From the NCBI GenBank assembly GCA_947177035.1, contig CAMWSS010000010.1, forward strand, positions 1 through 64,000: a stretch of DNA of 64,000 nucleotides, in the 5' to 3' direction. The translations under genes and the position numbers were made by a program. The stretch is from an uncultured Porphyromonadaceae bacterium. GTDB lineage: Bacteria > Bacteroidota > Bacteroidia > Bacteroidales > Muribaculaceae. Below are positions 43,153 to 53,004 of this stretch, piece after piece; within the stretch, counting starts at the first letter, position 1, and every line of letters starts with the position of its first letter. The notes under the pieces are model-generated. The model was not told the origin of the DNA. It saw only the letters and a program-made list of their open reading frames with translations, and searched no databases.

Positions 43153-44898
43153 ATGAAAACCAACATATTCGCATTGGCGCTGGCAGTTGCGGCCTCGACT
43201 TTCGCCACCGGTTGCGGCGACCGCTTCCAGGAGGAACTTCCCTGGATGGTGGGCAGTCAGGACCAGATGGACAACAACGACGAGGTCGGTCTGGGTGCAA
43301 AAGACATCACCGTGCTCGAGAAAGAGCTTCGTGGCGCCATCCCCTTCATGCTCAACTATTCCCATGAACCGACCGGCACATGGGCACCCCACAAATATCA
43401 GTATCAGCGTTCAAACAACGTCGACAACTATGCCGGCTACTGGACCACTTCGAAAGGCACCTTCACTTTCGGCGGCCCGATGCCTTCGCTCTACACCCCC
43501 GACAATGACTATCTCGGCGGTCCGCTCGACAATCAGCTGTTCAACAACAGTAAGAACGCCATCTACTATGCCGAGACACTCGGCAAGCCCGAATGGCGCG
43601 CCGTGGCCCTGATCATCCAGGCATATCTCGGCCACGAGCTGGTTGACTTCTATGGCGCACTGCCCTTCAACGACTGGCGCAAAATGAACCGCGTGCCGCC
43701 GTTGAAATGGGAGGCCGGTGCCGACATCTATGCCCAGATCTTCACCGAACTCGACGAAGCCATCGCCATTCTGAAGGAACGTCAGCCCTCCGCTTCCGAG
43801 CTTGAAAAGATCGAAGACCCCAACAAGACCATCAGCGACGGCGACTGGGTGCGCTGGGTCAAATTCGCCAACTCCATCAAGCTCCGCATGGCCATGAACA
43901 TCGTCAACGTCGATCCCACCACCGCCCAGCAGAAAGCTGAAGAGGCCGTGGCCGACGAAATCGGTGTGCTGACCGACGGCGACCGCGACATCAGCTATGT
44001 CTCCAAGGACGGCCACAGCAACTGCATATATCAGATCTCTGTGGGTTGGGACGACGTGCGTCTCGGCGCTTCGCTCGAGAACATTCTCAAGCACTTCAAC
44101 AATCCGCTGCTCAACGTGTGGTTCGACGGTTACCAGTATCCTATCGTCGAGAAGAACACCGGCATCACCGCCGAGAAGGACATCTACGGCATCCGTCCCG
44201 GCATCGCCATGATCAACACCACCAACAAGCAGAACAACTATGGTCCCTTCGGTATCGTTCATGAAAACTACCGCATGGCCGACCAGCCTTTCATCAAGTT
44301 TGCCGAAGTGATCTTCCTGCGTGCCGAAGGCGCCCTGCGCGGCTGGGCCATGGGCGGAAACGCTCAGGAACTGTATGAGAAAGGTGTGCGCCTGATGTTT
44401 GAAGAAAACCAGAAGTACACGACCGAGACTCTCGATGCCGAGAAATATCTGGCTCAGGAAGAGTGTGAAGTGGTGGATTATACCGACCCGCTCAACTATG
44501 CTCACAACATCAAGGGCCGTGTCAGCATCGGTGTGAAATGGAACGATGCCGACGACGACGAACTGAAGCTCGAGAAGATCATCACGCAGAAATATATCGC
44601 CAACTTCCCGATGAGCGCCGAGGCATGGACCACATACCGCCGCACAGGCTATCCGCGTCTGTTCCCCGTCTACCTCAACCCGATGAAGCCCGACGTCGAT
44701 ACCGAACTCCAGCTCCGCCGCATGCCGATCAAGGTGACCACCAACAATGCGCTGGAAATGGCCGGACTCGAGCAGGTGCTCGGCGGCCCGCAGCATGGCG
44801 GCACTCGCGTCTTCTGGGATAACTCCGACACCTGGACCCGTGGCGAAGACATCGAAAACAGCGGATTCCCCGTTGTCGTTGCCCCCAACAATTTCTAA
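43153..44898 (+). CDS. SusD/RagB-family glycan-binding lipoprotein (SusD_2 type)
   Basis: A 581-residue surface lipoprotein that caps the SusC channel. Signal peptide with lipid Cys21 followed by acidic residues (GDRFQEE). Motifs of the SusD_2 group: AYLGHELVDFYGALPFNDW (about 158-176), a later RMAMNIVN and DQPFIKFAEVIFLRAEGAL near residue 380, where helices form a tetratricopeptide-like fold. The gene starts 18 bases after susC and ends 18 bases before the next gene. Confidence 0.93.
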   Translation: MKTNIFALALAVAASTFATGCGDRFQEELPWMVGSQDQMDNNDEVGLGAKDITVLEKELRGAIPFMLNYSHEPTGTWAPHKYQYQRSNNVDNYAGYWTTSKGTFTFGGPMPSLYTPDNDYLGGPLDNQLFNNSKNAIYYAETLGKPEWRAVALIIQAYLGHELVDFYGALPFNDWRKMNRVPPLKWEAGADIYAQIFTELDEAIAILKERQPSASELEKIEDPNKTISDGDWVRWVKFANSIKLRMAMNIVNVDPTTAQQKAEEAVADEIGVLTDGDRDISYVSKDGHSNCIYQISVGWDDVRLGASLENILKHFNNPLLNVWFDGYQYPIVEKNTGITAEKDIYGIRPGIAMINTTNKQNNYGPFGIVHENYRMADQPFIKFAEVIFLRAEGALRGWAMGGNAQELYEKGVRLMFEENQKYTTETLDAEKYLAQEECEVVDYTDPLNYAHNIKGRVSIGVKWNDADDDELKLEKIITQKYIANFPMSAEAWTTYRRTGYPRLFPVYLNPMKPDVDTELQLRRMPIKVTTNNALEMAGLEQVLGGPQHGGTRVFWDNSDTWTRGEDIENSGFPVVVAPNNF

Positions 44899-44916
44899 TC
44901 CAATCGCTATCAACAG

Positions 44917-46980
44917 ATGAAACTCTTTAGAAAATACTTCATACCGGGCCTTGCGACAGCCGCTGTGCTTGCCGTGGCGCCCTCATGCTCGGAAGATGAC
45001 ACTCTGTCCGGTGCCAAAGAGGTTTACGTCACCCTCAATCCCTCGTCCGTATCACTCTGCCTTGGCGACACAGTCAAACTCGGAGTGTCGGTGAGCAACG
45101 TCAGCGGTGACGAGATCAAAACACCCGTAACCTGGCTGTCTGACGACGAGTCTGTGGCTCAGATCGTTGAACTCCGCGACACGGTGTTTGTAGCCGGTGA
45201 TACCATCTACACCGCTCTGCCCGACTCCTCGCAGTACTATGTGGAGCGTCTGGTCAAGGCTGTCAACATCAGCCATGGCATTGTGGCCGCCGAAGGAGCG
45301 CAAGGCAAGAGCACCCGCTTCCGTGCCGTTGTCTCTGACTCGAAATTCGCAGTCGGCACTGTCAACGTTGTCAACCACTCTCCCTCGGGCGTGACTCCCG
45401 AGAGCGAGAGCGTGCGCACCTATCGTCCCAGCCCCGTTGAAATAACCGACACCGTCTGGTTCACTGTCGATCCGTGGGCTATCCTCAAGGACTTCGCTCC
45501 GACCGCATCGCTTGAAAAGATCGACAATGGTCCTTCTGAACTTGCTCTTGCCGATGACTATATCTACATAGACAATGAAGGCAAGCGCGTTGGCGTGATC
45601 GTTGTCCCCGACCGAAGCCACGGTGAATTCACACTCACTCTGACTGTCGGCGGCAAAGGCGACGTCAAGACCGGAAGCGCCACAGTGATTGTAGGCCCCA
45701 ACATCAAGGTGGGCATGTGGGATCCCGAAATCGAAGGCATGAGCCCTCCGAGCGGCGACCAGTTCTATGGCTTCAACTATGAAGTGCGCAAAAACCTCGA
45801 CATCAATCAGGAAACCGAAATCTGGGCCCGACTGATGGTTGAAGGCGGACGTGCCGAAGACGTTGCCAATGCCAAAAACTCTTATAAGTGGGAAGTTGAG
45901 TCAGGCAACTCGCTTCTGGTTATCGAGAGCCGCGAAGTGCCCAACGAATATGGCTTCGACTGCGTGCTCAAGGTCCGCTCAGGCGGCGTCAACCAGGGCG
46001 ACAACGTCATCAACTTCTGCTCGCCCGACACTGCCGCCCTCGTCATGAAGGCATACATTACCGTTGAAGACTGGAACACTGTGCATCCTGTCAACGACAT
46101 CATCATCACTCCCGCTGAGGGCATGAGCCTTGACGATCTGGCTGTTTCGGCCGGCGCCAACATTGAGCTTGACGTGCGCGTCGACCCGCTCACTTCGCTG
46201 GCATACCACCGTCCGCAAGTGGTCATCGAGGATCCCTCGCTGGTTGAGCTTTCGAGCTACTCCGGCACTACCCTCACTCTGCGCGGCCTGAAGCCGGGCA
46301 CCACGAAAGTAACGCTTTCGGCCCTGTCGGTGACCAAGGAATTCAACATCACCGTCAACGAAGATATCGTTGAAATCCTCTGGAGCAATGCCGTTGACCG
46401 CATGGTTGTGGGTCAGGAAGTTGAATTCGCCCTCAACGTGCGCACCACTTCCGGCCAGCCCAACTCACTGCCCGTTGTCTGGACCTCCAGCAACCCGGCC
46501 GTGGCTTCTGTGGCCGGCAATGGCGAGAACGCTACCGTCAAGGCTCTGGCCGACGGCACAACGACCCTGACAGCATCGATAACCACCGTCGCCGGAAAAG
46601 TTACCACCGTGTCGCGCACCCTCACCGTGGCAGCCGGACTTGACGACATCGTCCTCTCTGACGAATCGATCGGCAACGGTGAAGTCGGTTACTACAAGGG
46701 TAATGACGGACGCTACTTCTTCTATATTGCCGCATCTGACCTCGGATATGACAATATCGTGATCTATACCAAGGAACAGATCACCGATCTCAACGGTCCG
46801 GTGGCAGCCGAACAGTTCGACAATGGCGACATCGACGGATCGCCCGTAACTGTGACCGCTTCGTCGCTTGTGATCAGCGAAGCCGACGGCGGCATGGCCA
46901 AGGCCAACGGTGAACTCTCGCTCTCGATGGGTGGCGCTCCTGTGAAGATCATTTTCCAGAACGTGACACTTTATTACTAA
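44917..46980 (+). CDS. Ig-like (Big_2) domain surface lipoprotein of the GH85 locus
   Basis: A 687-residue lipoprotein with lipid Cys24 followed by SEDDT, an acidic surface-export signal. Beta-sandwich domains fill the chain. The first (about 31-95) and one near residues 485-575 match bacterial Ig-like group 2: GDTVKLGVSV then TWLSDDESVAQI, and SLPVVWTSSNPAVASV then VKALADGTTTLTA. In other loci such proteins (SusE/SusF-like position) bind glycans at the cell surface. That role is inferred from position after susC and susD. Confidence 0.8.
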   Translation: MKLFRKYFIPGLATAAVLAVAPSCSEDDTLSGAKEVYVTLNPSSVSLCLGDTVKLGVSVSNVSGDEIKTPVTWLSDDESVAQIVELRDTVFVAGDTIYTALPDSSQYYVERLVKAVNISHGIVAAEGAQGKSTRFRAVVSDSKFAVGTVNVVNHSPSGVTPESESVRTYRPSPVEITDTVWFTVDPWAILKDFAPTASLEKIDNGPSELALADDYIYIDNEGKRVGVIVVPDRSHGEFTLTLTVGGKGDVKTGSATVIVGPNIKVGMWDPEIEGMSPPSGDQFYGFNYEVRKNLDINQETEIWARLMVEGGRAEDVANAKNSYKWEVESGNSLLVIESREVPNEYGFDCVLKVRSGGVNQGDNVINFCSPDTAALVMKAYITVEDWNTVHPVNDIIITPAEGMSLDDLAVSAGANIELDVRVDPLTSLAYHRPQVVIEDPSLVELSSYSGTTLTLRGLKPGTTKVTLSALSVTKEFNITVNEDIVEILWSNAVDRMVVGQEVEFALNVRTTSGQPNSLPVVWTSSNPAVASVAGNGENATVKALADGTTTLTASITTVAGKVTTVSRTLTVAAGLDDIVLSDESIGNGEVGYYKGNDGRYFFYIAASDLGYDNIVIYTKEQITDLNGPVAAEQFDNGDIDGSPVTVTASSLVISEADGGMAKANGELSLSMGGAPVKIIFQNVTLYY

Positions 46981-47003
46981 TCAATCATTATTAAATAAAA
47001 ACC

Positions 47004-50000
47004 ATGAACAAAAAGTTGATGCTTTTTAGTTCTCTCGCTGCTCTGGCCTTCGCTTCGGCGTCGGCCCAGAGCCTGCGCGAGGGCTACATTCAGTGGCCGA
47101 GTTCATCCAGCCTTCCGCAATATGTGAATGCTTGGAATGCCGGCACTCTGGACCTTGAAGACGAACAGTTCTTCATCTCCCGTGTTAAACCTAAAGCCCG
47201 TTTCCGCAACGCTGCCACTCAGGTTAACCCCAATATCACAGCCGCAAACGACAAGCGTCTTTGCTTCTGGGTGCCCCTGACAACCGCTCTTGACGGTGAA
47301 TTCAACCTCAACGCTCTGCCCAACAGCAATTTCGACTCTGAAGTATTCTCAGTGTGGAGCTATGTTGACGCATTCGGCAACTGGACCTCTCCCCACGGAT
47401 GGGTGCCCGGCGCATTTGCCGACGTGGCCCACAAGAACGGTGTCGGCGTCAGCGGTGTAGCCTCGATCCCGTTCGGCGGCATCTCTACCTCCTGGAGCGA
47501 GTGTCTGACAGCTCAGTCCAACATCTCCGGTACGGACATGGCCAAGTTCCTCCACTATCACGGTGTTGACGGTCTCGGCTACAACTCCGAATTCTCCGGC
47601 AACGCCACTGCAGTGCAGAAAATCGCACAGCAGCATGAGGATATCATTGCCTATCTTGAAGAAAAAGGCAATCCCGTTGCTGAAAACATCTGGTATGACG
47701 GCACCAGCTACACCGGCGGCATCGCCTTCGACCGCGGCCTCGGTTCCCACAACTCCGCTATCTTCGGCAACAACGGCAACCGCCGCGCTTCGCTCTTCTT
47801 CAACTATAACTGGAACAAAGGCCAGCTGCCAGGTTCGGTGACTGAAGCCAATAACATGGGAATATCGCCTCTCTATCTCTATGCCGGCATGAACATGCAG
47901 GGCGGCGAGCCGAAGACCGGTGATTCATATCCCATTCTCCAGAACTATGCTATCTCGATGGGCTACTGGGGCGCTCACCAGTACAACATGTTCTTCCTGA
48001 ACCGCACTCAGCGCGGCTCTGCCCCTCTGACCATCCAGAACACCTACCTCATGGACACCGAGCGCTTCTTCTCCAACGGCGCCCAGAACCCTGCGGTTGA
48101 ATTCACGGTAAACACCAAGCGCAACCACTATCCCGACAGCAAATTCTTCGGTACTTCGAAGTTCATGAGCGCACGCTCGACTCTCTGCTGGGATCTGGCC
48201 GAAGAACCCTTCGTGACCTTCTTCAACATCGGTAACGGTCAGTTCTTCAACTGGATGGGCGAACGCGTCAACGATCTGTCGTGGTATAACCTCGGTATCC
48301 AGGACTATCTGCCCACATGGCGTTACTGGTGGGCTCCCGAACTGCTCGGCCGCACCGTCGAGAGAGATCAGATCGGCATGAAGTCGACCTTCGTATGGGA
48401 CGACGCATACTTTGGCGGCTCCTGCTTCCAGATCTCAGGCACAGAAGACGATGCATGGCTGCATCTGTTCAAGACTCAGTTCAACATCCAGCGTAACGAC
48501 GAAATCACCTTCTCTTACAAGCACCTGGCCGGTAGCGGTAAGGTTTCTGTTGTCTTCACCGTTGAAGGCGCTGAATCCACTCCCGTCACCTCTGAAGACC
48601 TGGTGATTGACCTCACCGGCACTCCCAACGCCGACGAATGGGTGACCAAGACCGTTACCGTGCGTGCTGCTCTCGGCGCTGCCCTCAACGCCAAGAACAT
48701 CGCCCTGATCGCTCTCCACGTGGAGAATGCTTCAGACTTGGTTGTTGACCTCGGTCAGCTCTCGATCAAGCGCGGCTCCTTCTCGGCTCCCGCCACTCCC
48801 AAGGTTACCGGCTCCAAGATGCTCGGCAACCACTACAAGGGCGTTGACGGCAAGCTCTTCTGGGAAATGCCCAACAACGCAGCCAAAGACGAGCCTGTCT
48901 ATAACCTCGACGTGAAGACCTCGCTCTTCAAGCTCTATGCTCGCGAAGAAGGCGGCGAGGCAATCTGCCTTGGCGCAACCACTTCATGGGCCGGCCTGTA
49001 CTACAATGTACCCGTAACCATCGGCGACAAGAAAGTTCAGTTCGGTGTCAGCGCCGTTTCACTCGACTATGCTTCTGAATCAGAGATCGCATGGTCTGAT
49101 CCGATGGCCCGCAGCGAATACACCATCGCCAACGACATCGCTCTCAGCAAGCCCGTGATCAAGCCCCTCGAAGGCTTCGAGATCAAATATGTCGACCCGA
49201 TGCACGCTCCCTCGACCTGGCGTCTCTACAATGCCGCTGGCGAGAAGGTTGCCGAACAGACCGGCACCGCTCTCGTGATTGAAAACGGCAAGGGTCTCGC
49301 TGCCACCGGCGGCTATGACCTCGTTATCGACGAAGGCACCGAAGCCGCACGCCGCTTCGGCTACTATGTTCAGGTTTCTGCCGAAGAAGTCGGCGCCATG
49401 CCTGAAATCTACACCATTTCACTCGAAGGCAAGGAAGTGAACTCCGACGATCCCGCCCACAATGTTGACATCATCGACGGCAAAGTCGAGCCTCTCACCG
49501 TTTCCTACACCGGACGTGACGCCGACGGTTCCGCATCGCGCGGCCTCAAGTTCAACGAACGCTTCTTCGGCTGCAAGGTCGGTGACCTCGGTCTCCAGGC
49601 CGGCCAGTCGTTCTCAGTTGCATTCTGGGTTAACTACGACGCTATTCCTGATAAACCCTGGGCACTCCTCGACATCACCAACCGTGGCGGTTACTGGCCC
49701 GTGTCCAACTGGGGCTACTGCTGGCTCCGTGGCGACGCCGAAGGTCGTGTAGGTTCCTATACTTTCCGCGGCAACAAATCCGACGGCACGTATCCCTATG
49801 AATATAAGTATGCGTATGGCGAAGACACCCGCTTCCAGCCCGGATCCTGGACTCACGTTGTGATCACCTTCGACTATGAATCAACCAACTCCTTCCGCTC
49901 ACACCTCTACCTCAACGGTGTGAAACAGTCTGCCACCATCTCCCGCAACGGCGTGGTGAAAGGCGACCAGGACACTTATGACGCAAAACAGTATGGCATC

Positions 50001-50798
50001 AACTCCACTGACTGGATCTCGACCGGCGGTCTGCCCTATCAGGGTCTTGCCATCAACGGCACCATCGACGACTTCCAGATCTGGGACAAAGCCATGGATG
50101 CAGACGACGTCAAAGCTTCCATGAACGGTCTCGACGGCGACAACCTGCCTGCCGACGTGCTCTGCTTCTGGGACTTCGAAGACGACTGCGACGCTAACTT
50201 CGGATTCGCAGCCAAAGGCTCGAAGGCCGGCGTGAAGGCTTACAGCTATGACTGCATCGGCGGCGAGGACGCAAATGAAGGCCAGGGCCTCCAGACTCCT
50301 TTCGAGCCTGACCACACCTCCGGCTGCCCCTTCATCTCAGGTACCGCTTATCCTGTTGTCACCACTCCCGCATGGACCGGCAAGAAGATTCTCGTTTCTG
50401 AAGCTGCCGGCACAGGCACCGAAGGTTCCGCCAAGGTTACCTTCAGCGAAGCCGGTGACTACACTCTGACCCTCACCCTCCGCAACTCCTATGGTGCAGC
50501 TACCATGGACTACCCCGTCTTCCACGTGTCCACAATGAGCGGCATCGCCGACGTTGAGGCCGGCGAACCCGTTGAGGTTCACACCGACGCTGACGGCGTG
50601 TTCGTTGAGTTCCCCGAAGAAGGACGCTATGTTGTGGCTGTCTATGACGTGCGCGGCGCTCTGGCTGCCCAGAAGGCCGACGAAGTTGCTGCCGGCACCA
50701 TGATGAAGGTTGCCCTCCGCACTCCCGGTGCATACCTTGTTCGCGTGGCCAACGCCGACGGCAAGACTCTCCGCACCGTCAAGGTGATCAAACACTGA
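47004..50798 (+). CDS. GH85 endo-beta-N-acetylglucosaminidase, operon copy
   Basis: A 1264-residue paralog of the leftward GH85 enzyme and the last gene of the susC operon. Signal peptide 1-22. The GH85 barrel shows KRLCFWVP, HGWVPGAFADVAHKNGVGVS and the catalytic Asn-x-Glu in DGLGYNSEFSG (Asn194, Glu196), with NIWYDGTSYTG following. Beta-sandwich, LamG-type (about 820-1040) and PKD-like domains follow. The tail reads PGAYLVRVANADGKTLRTVKVIKH in order around residues 1241-1264, a type A secretion signature. It cuts the chitobiose core of N-glycans. A terminator follows 26 bases after the stop. Confidence 0.91.
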   Translation: MNKKLMLFSSLAALAFASASAQSLREGYIQWPSSSSLPQYVNAWNAGTLDLEDEQFFISRVKPKARFRNAATQVNPNITAANDKRLCFWVPLTTALDGEFNLNALPNSNFDSEVFSVWSYVDAFGNWTSPHGWVPGAFADVAHKNGVGVSGVASIPFGGISTSWSECLTAQSNISGTDMAKFLHYHGVDGLGYNSEFSGNATAVQKIAQQHEDIIAYLEEKGNPVAENIWYDGTSYTGGIAFDRGLGSHNSAIFGNNGNRRASLFFNYNWNKGQLPGSVTEANNMGISPLYLYAGMNMQGGEPKTGDSYPILQNYAISMGYWGAHQYNMFFLNRTQRGSAPLTIQNTYLMDTERFFSNGAQNPAVEFTVNTKRNHYPDSKFFGTSKFMSARSTLCWDLAEEPFVTFFNIGNGQFFNWMGERVNDLSWYNLGIQDYLPTWRYWWAPELLGRTVERDQIGMKSTFVWDDAYFGGSCFQISGTEDDAWLHLFKTQFNIQRNDEITFSYKHLAGSGKVSVVFTVEGAESTPVTSEDLVIDLTGTPNADEWVTKTVTVRAALGAALNAKNIALIALHVENASDLVVDLGQLSIKRGSFSAPATPKVTGSKMLGNHYKGVDGKLFWEMPNNAAKDEPVYNLDVKTSLFKLYAREEGGEAICLGATTSWAGLYYNVPVTIGDKKVQFGVSAVSLDYASESEIAWSDPMARSEYTIANDIALSKPVIKPLEGFEIKYVDPMHAPSTWRLYNAAGEKVAEQTGTALVIENGKGLAATGGYDLVIDEGTEAARRFGYYVQVSAEEVGAMPEIYTISLEGKEVNSDDPAHNVDIIDGKVEPLTVSYTGRDADGSASRGLKFNERFFGCKVGDLGLQAGQSFSVAFWVNYDAIPDKPWALLDITNRGGYWPVSNWGYCWLRGDAEGRVGSYTFRGNKSDGTYPYEYKYAYGEDTRFQPGSWTHVVITFDYESTNSFRSHLYLNGVKQSATISRNGVVKGDQDTYDAKQYGINSTDWISTGGLPYQGLAINGTIDDFQIWDKAMDADDVKASMNGLDGDNLPADVLCFWDFEDDCDANFGFAAKGSKAGVKAYSYDCIGGEDANEGQGLQTPFEPDHTSGCPFISGTAYPVVTTPAWTGKKILVSEAAGTGTEGSAKVTFSEAGDYTLTLTLRNSYGAATMDYPVFHVSTMSGIADVEAGEPVEVHTDADGVFVEFPEEGRYVVAVYDVRGALAAQKADEVAAGTMMKVALRTPGAYLVRVANADGKTLRTVKVIKH

Positions 50799-50824
50799 TC
50801 TGTCTTTTAGATCTCATATCCTTT

Positions 50825-50854
50825 AAAAAATCCCGGTTCTGCCGGGATTTTTTT
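50825..50854 (+). terminator. Intrinsic terminator of the susC-GH85 operon
   Basis: A 12-bp A/T-extended stem around CCCGG with the loop TTCTG, followed by seven T residues. Confidence 0.92.
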
Positions 50855-50874
50855 ATTCATATCGGCTCCGGCGC

Positions 50875-50905
50875 TTGCAGAAGCCGATTTATTGCATTAT
50901 CTTTG
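50875..50905 (+). promoter_or_regulatory. Promoter of the Omp28/anchor-J operon
   Basis: TTG (50875-50877), 20 bases, then TATCTTTG (50898-50905), about 108 bases before the ATG at 51014. Confidence 0.75.
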
Positions 50906-51013
50906 TGCAGATTTAATGCAATCCGTGAGGATGTGGTTGGAGATTCTGCCTCCCGGATGGACAGATGGACGAATCTCCGGAAAACAGTCACATATTTTAT
51001 CGTCAAACAAATC

Positions 51014-52927
51014 ATGAAAACCGATCTGATCAGGATTATCTCGATCTCGTCCGCCATGCTGCTTGCTTCGTCTGCGGTTCATGCCGCCGCCAATGCCTCC
51101 GCGCCGAGCACCGAGATCAAGCTGGGGTATTCAGCCGGAAATCTCGGACTGAATCTGGGCTATCCGACGCGCATCATCGTCAAAGGAGCCATTCAGTTCA
51201 CAGCCGACGAGATGCAGCGCTATAACGGCGCCTCCATCACCCGCCTGAACGTGGCCATGGGCAACAATCTCACCGAACAGAACAACTATGTCTTCATAAC
51301 CGACAATCTCGACGGTCCGGTGCTCTACAGCCAGCCGGTCGATGAATTTCAATACGGGTGGAATGAAATCGCCCTCGACACTCCGTTTGAAATCGACGGA
51401 CGTGAACTCTTTGTCGGCTTCAGATATGAAAGCGCCGGCGAGACACTCTCACTTGACGGCGAGCCCGACAACAATCTCGCCAACTGGATATACATCAGCC
51501 AGACCGACGAAAACGGCGGACAATGGACCCACCAGTCAGGCGGTGCCCTCAACATACAGGCCATCGTCGAAGGCGACGGCCTGCCGCAGCACGACATCGC
51601 CATCGACCGGCACACGATCCGGCAGTATGCCTGCACCACAGAGCCGGTGCCGCTCTGGATCGTGGTCCGCAATCTGGGCGCCGCCACGGTCGGCAGCATC
51701 GACGTGACGGTCGCCGCCGACGGCGAGGAACTGATCGTCGGCACTGTGGACGGACTGGAAATTCCGTCGGGCGAGATGCGCAACGTCTGCATCGGCGAAC
51801 TGCAATTCAAATCCAACAACATATTCGATCTCACCGTCGACGTGACGGCAGTGGACGGAATGCCCGACGAACGGCCGGCCGACAACTCCGTGACGGTGGC
51901 CAACGTGATCGTGCGCAAAGACTACACGCCGCGCAAGGTCATGCTCGAACACTTCTCGACGATGAACTGCGCCAACTGTCCGAACGCCCACAGGGCAATT
52001 GACGACGCGCTCCACTTCCGCAACGACGTGATCCACGTGATCCACCATGCCGGATTCGGAGTGGACCCGCTCACGATTCAGGCTGCCGAGGCATATATGT
52101 GGTTCTATACCGACGGCAAGACAAACGGATCGTCGTATGCGCCCGCGGTCATGCTCGACAGAACCAACATGTCGGCCTATGGTGCCACCGACGGCGACCA
52201 CAGCACGCCCGGACCGGCTTTCATCCCCAGGCGCGAAAACCTCGGGTCGCTTATCGACCGGCGCCTCTCGGCTCCCGCATTGCTCACCGTCGGAATCAAC
52301 TCCGACTATCAGCCCGCCGACCGCACCCTCAAGGTCTCGGTTGAAGGAAGCGTGCCCAACGGATCGGCCGACAGACTGGGCGTCGACTCCCCGCGGCTCA
52401 CGATAATGCTCACCGAAGACGGCATTCCCGGTCCCCAGGTCGGTGTCACGGTGCCTATGGACGGTCCGTATATCCACGACAGAGTGCTGCGCCATGTGAT
52501 GACCGGCAGCGTGTGGGGCGATGTGGTTGAATTCAATGGCGGAGACTACAAGTCAAAGGAATACACCTACACGATTCCGGAAACATGGAACCCTGAGAAT
52601 ATCCGTATCGTGGCCTTTGTGTCGGGCTTCGACCAGACATCGTCAAACTCATGCCAGATACTGAACGCCGAAGAGATCATGCTCGACTCCAATGTCGGCA
52701 TCCCCTCCCTGCCGGTGGCCGCCACGTGGGTGCCCGCGGTCAGAAACGGCGCGGTGACACTTCCGCAGGATTGCCTCGGCGCGCGCGTCCACTCTCTCTC
52801 GGGCGCCTTGATCGCCAGCGTCCCGGCCGGAGCACCATCGATCGGACTCGGCTCTCTGCCCGCCGGGGTCTACATTCTTTCGGCCGACATGCCCGGAGGA
52901 ACCGTCACCTCTAAAATCGTGCGCTGA
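51014..52927 (+). CDS. Secreted Omp28-like thioredoxin-fold protein with C-terminal tail
   Basis: A 637-residue protein with a signal peptide ending SSAVHA. The frame is open from 50903, but those codons overlap the promoter. An N-terminal beta domain (about 30-170) and a CARDB-like domain (about 190-300) precede an Omp28-type thioredoxin fold with LEHFSTMNCANCPNAHRAID, whose Cys319-x2-Cys322 is the redox motif. The tail LPAGVYILSADMPGG then TSKIVR is a type A secretion signature. A surface thiol-exchange role is inferred. It is co-transcribed with the next gene. Confidence 0.78.
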   Translation: MKTDLIRIISISSAMLLASSAVHAAANASAPSTEIKLGYSAGNLGLNLGYPTRIIVKGAIQFTADEMQRYNGASITRLNVAMGNNLTEQNNYVFITDNLDGPVLYSQPVDEFQYGWNEIALDTPFEIDGRELFVGFRYESAGETLSLDGEPDNNLANWIYISQTDENGGQWTHQSGGALNIQAIVEGDGLPQHDIAIDRHTIRQYACTTEPVPLWIVVRNLGAATVGSIDVTVAADGEELIVGTVDGLEIPSGEMRNVCIGELQFKSNNIFDLTVDVTAVDGMPDERPADNSVTVANVIVRKDYTPRKVMLEHFSTMNCANCPNAHRAIDDALHFRNDVIHVIHHAGFGVDPLTIQAAEAYMWFYTDGKTNGSSYAPAVMLDRTNMSAYGATDGDHSTPGPAFIPRRENLGSLIDRRLSAPALLTVGINSDYQPADRTLKVSVEGSVPNGSADRLGVDSPRLTIMLTEDGIPGPQVGVTVPMDGPYIHDRVLRHVMTGSVWGDVVEFNGGDYKSKEYTYTIPETWNPENIRIVAFVSGFDQTSSNSCQILNAEEIMLDSNVGIPSLPVAATWVPAVRNGAVTLPQDCLGARVHSLSGALIASVPAGAPSIGLGSLPAGVYILSADMPGGTVTSKIVR

Positions 52928-53004
52928 CGCGTTCCCTCCCCTCCAGAGATGAAAAAACAACCATATAACAGTTCACTTTCAACAATCATTTAATAACCAA
53001 CTTT

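Noticed and set aside
43411-44913. A 500-residue open frame on the minus strand
   Set aside because: Antisense to the SusD-like gene and without a recognisable domain.
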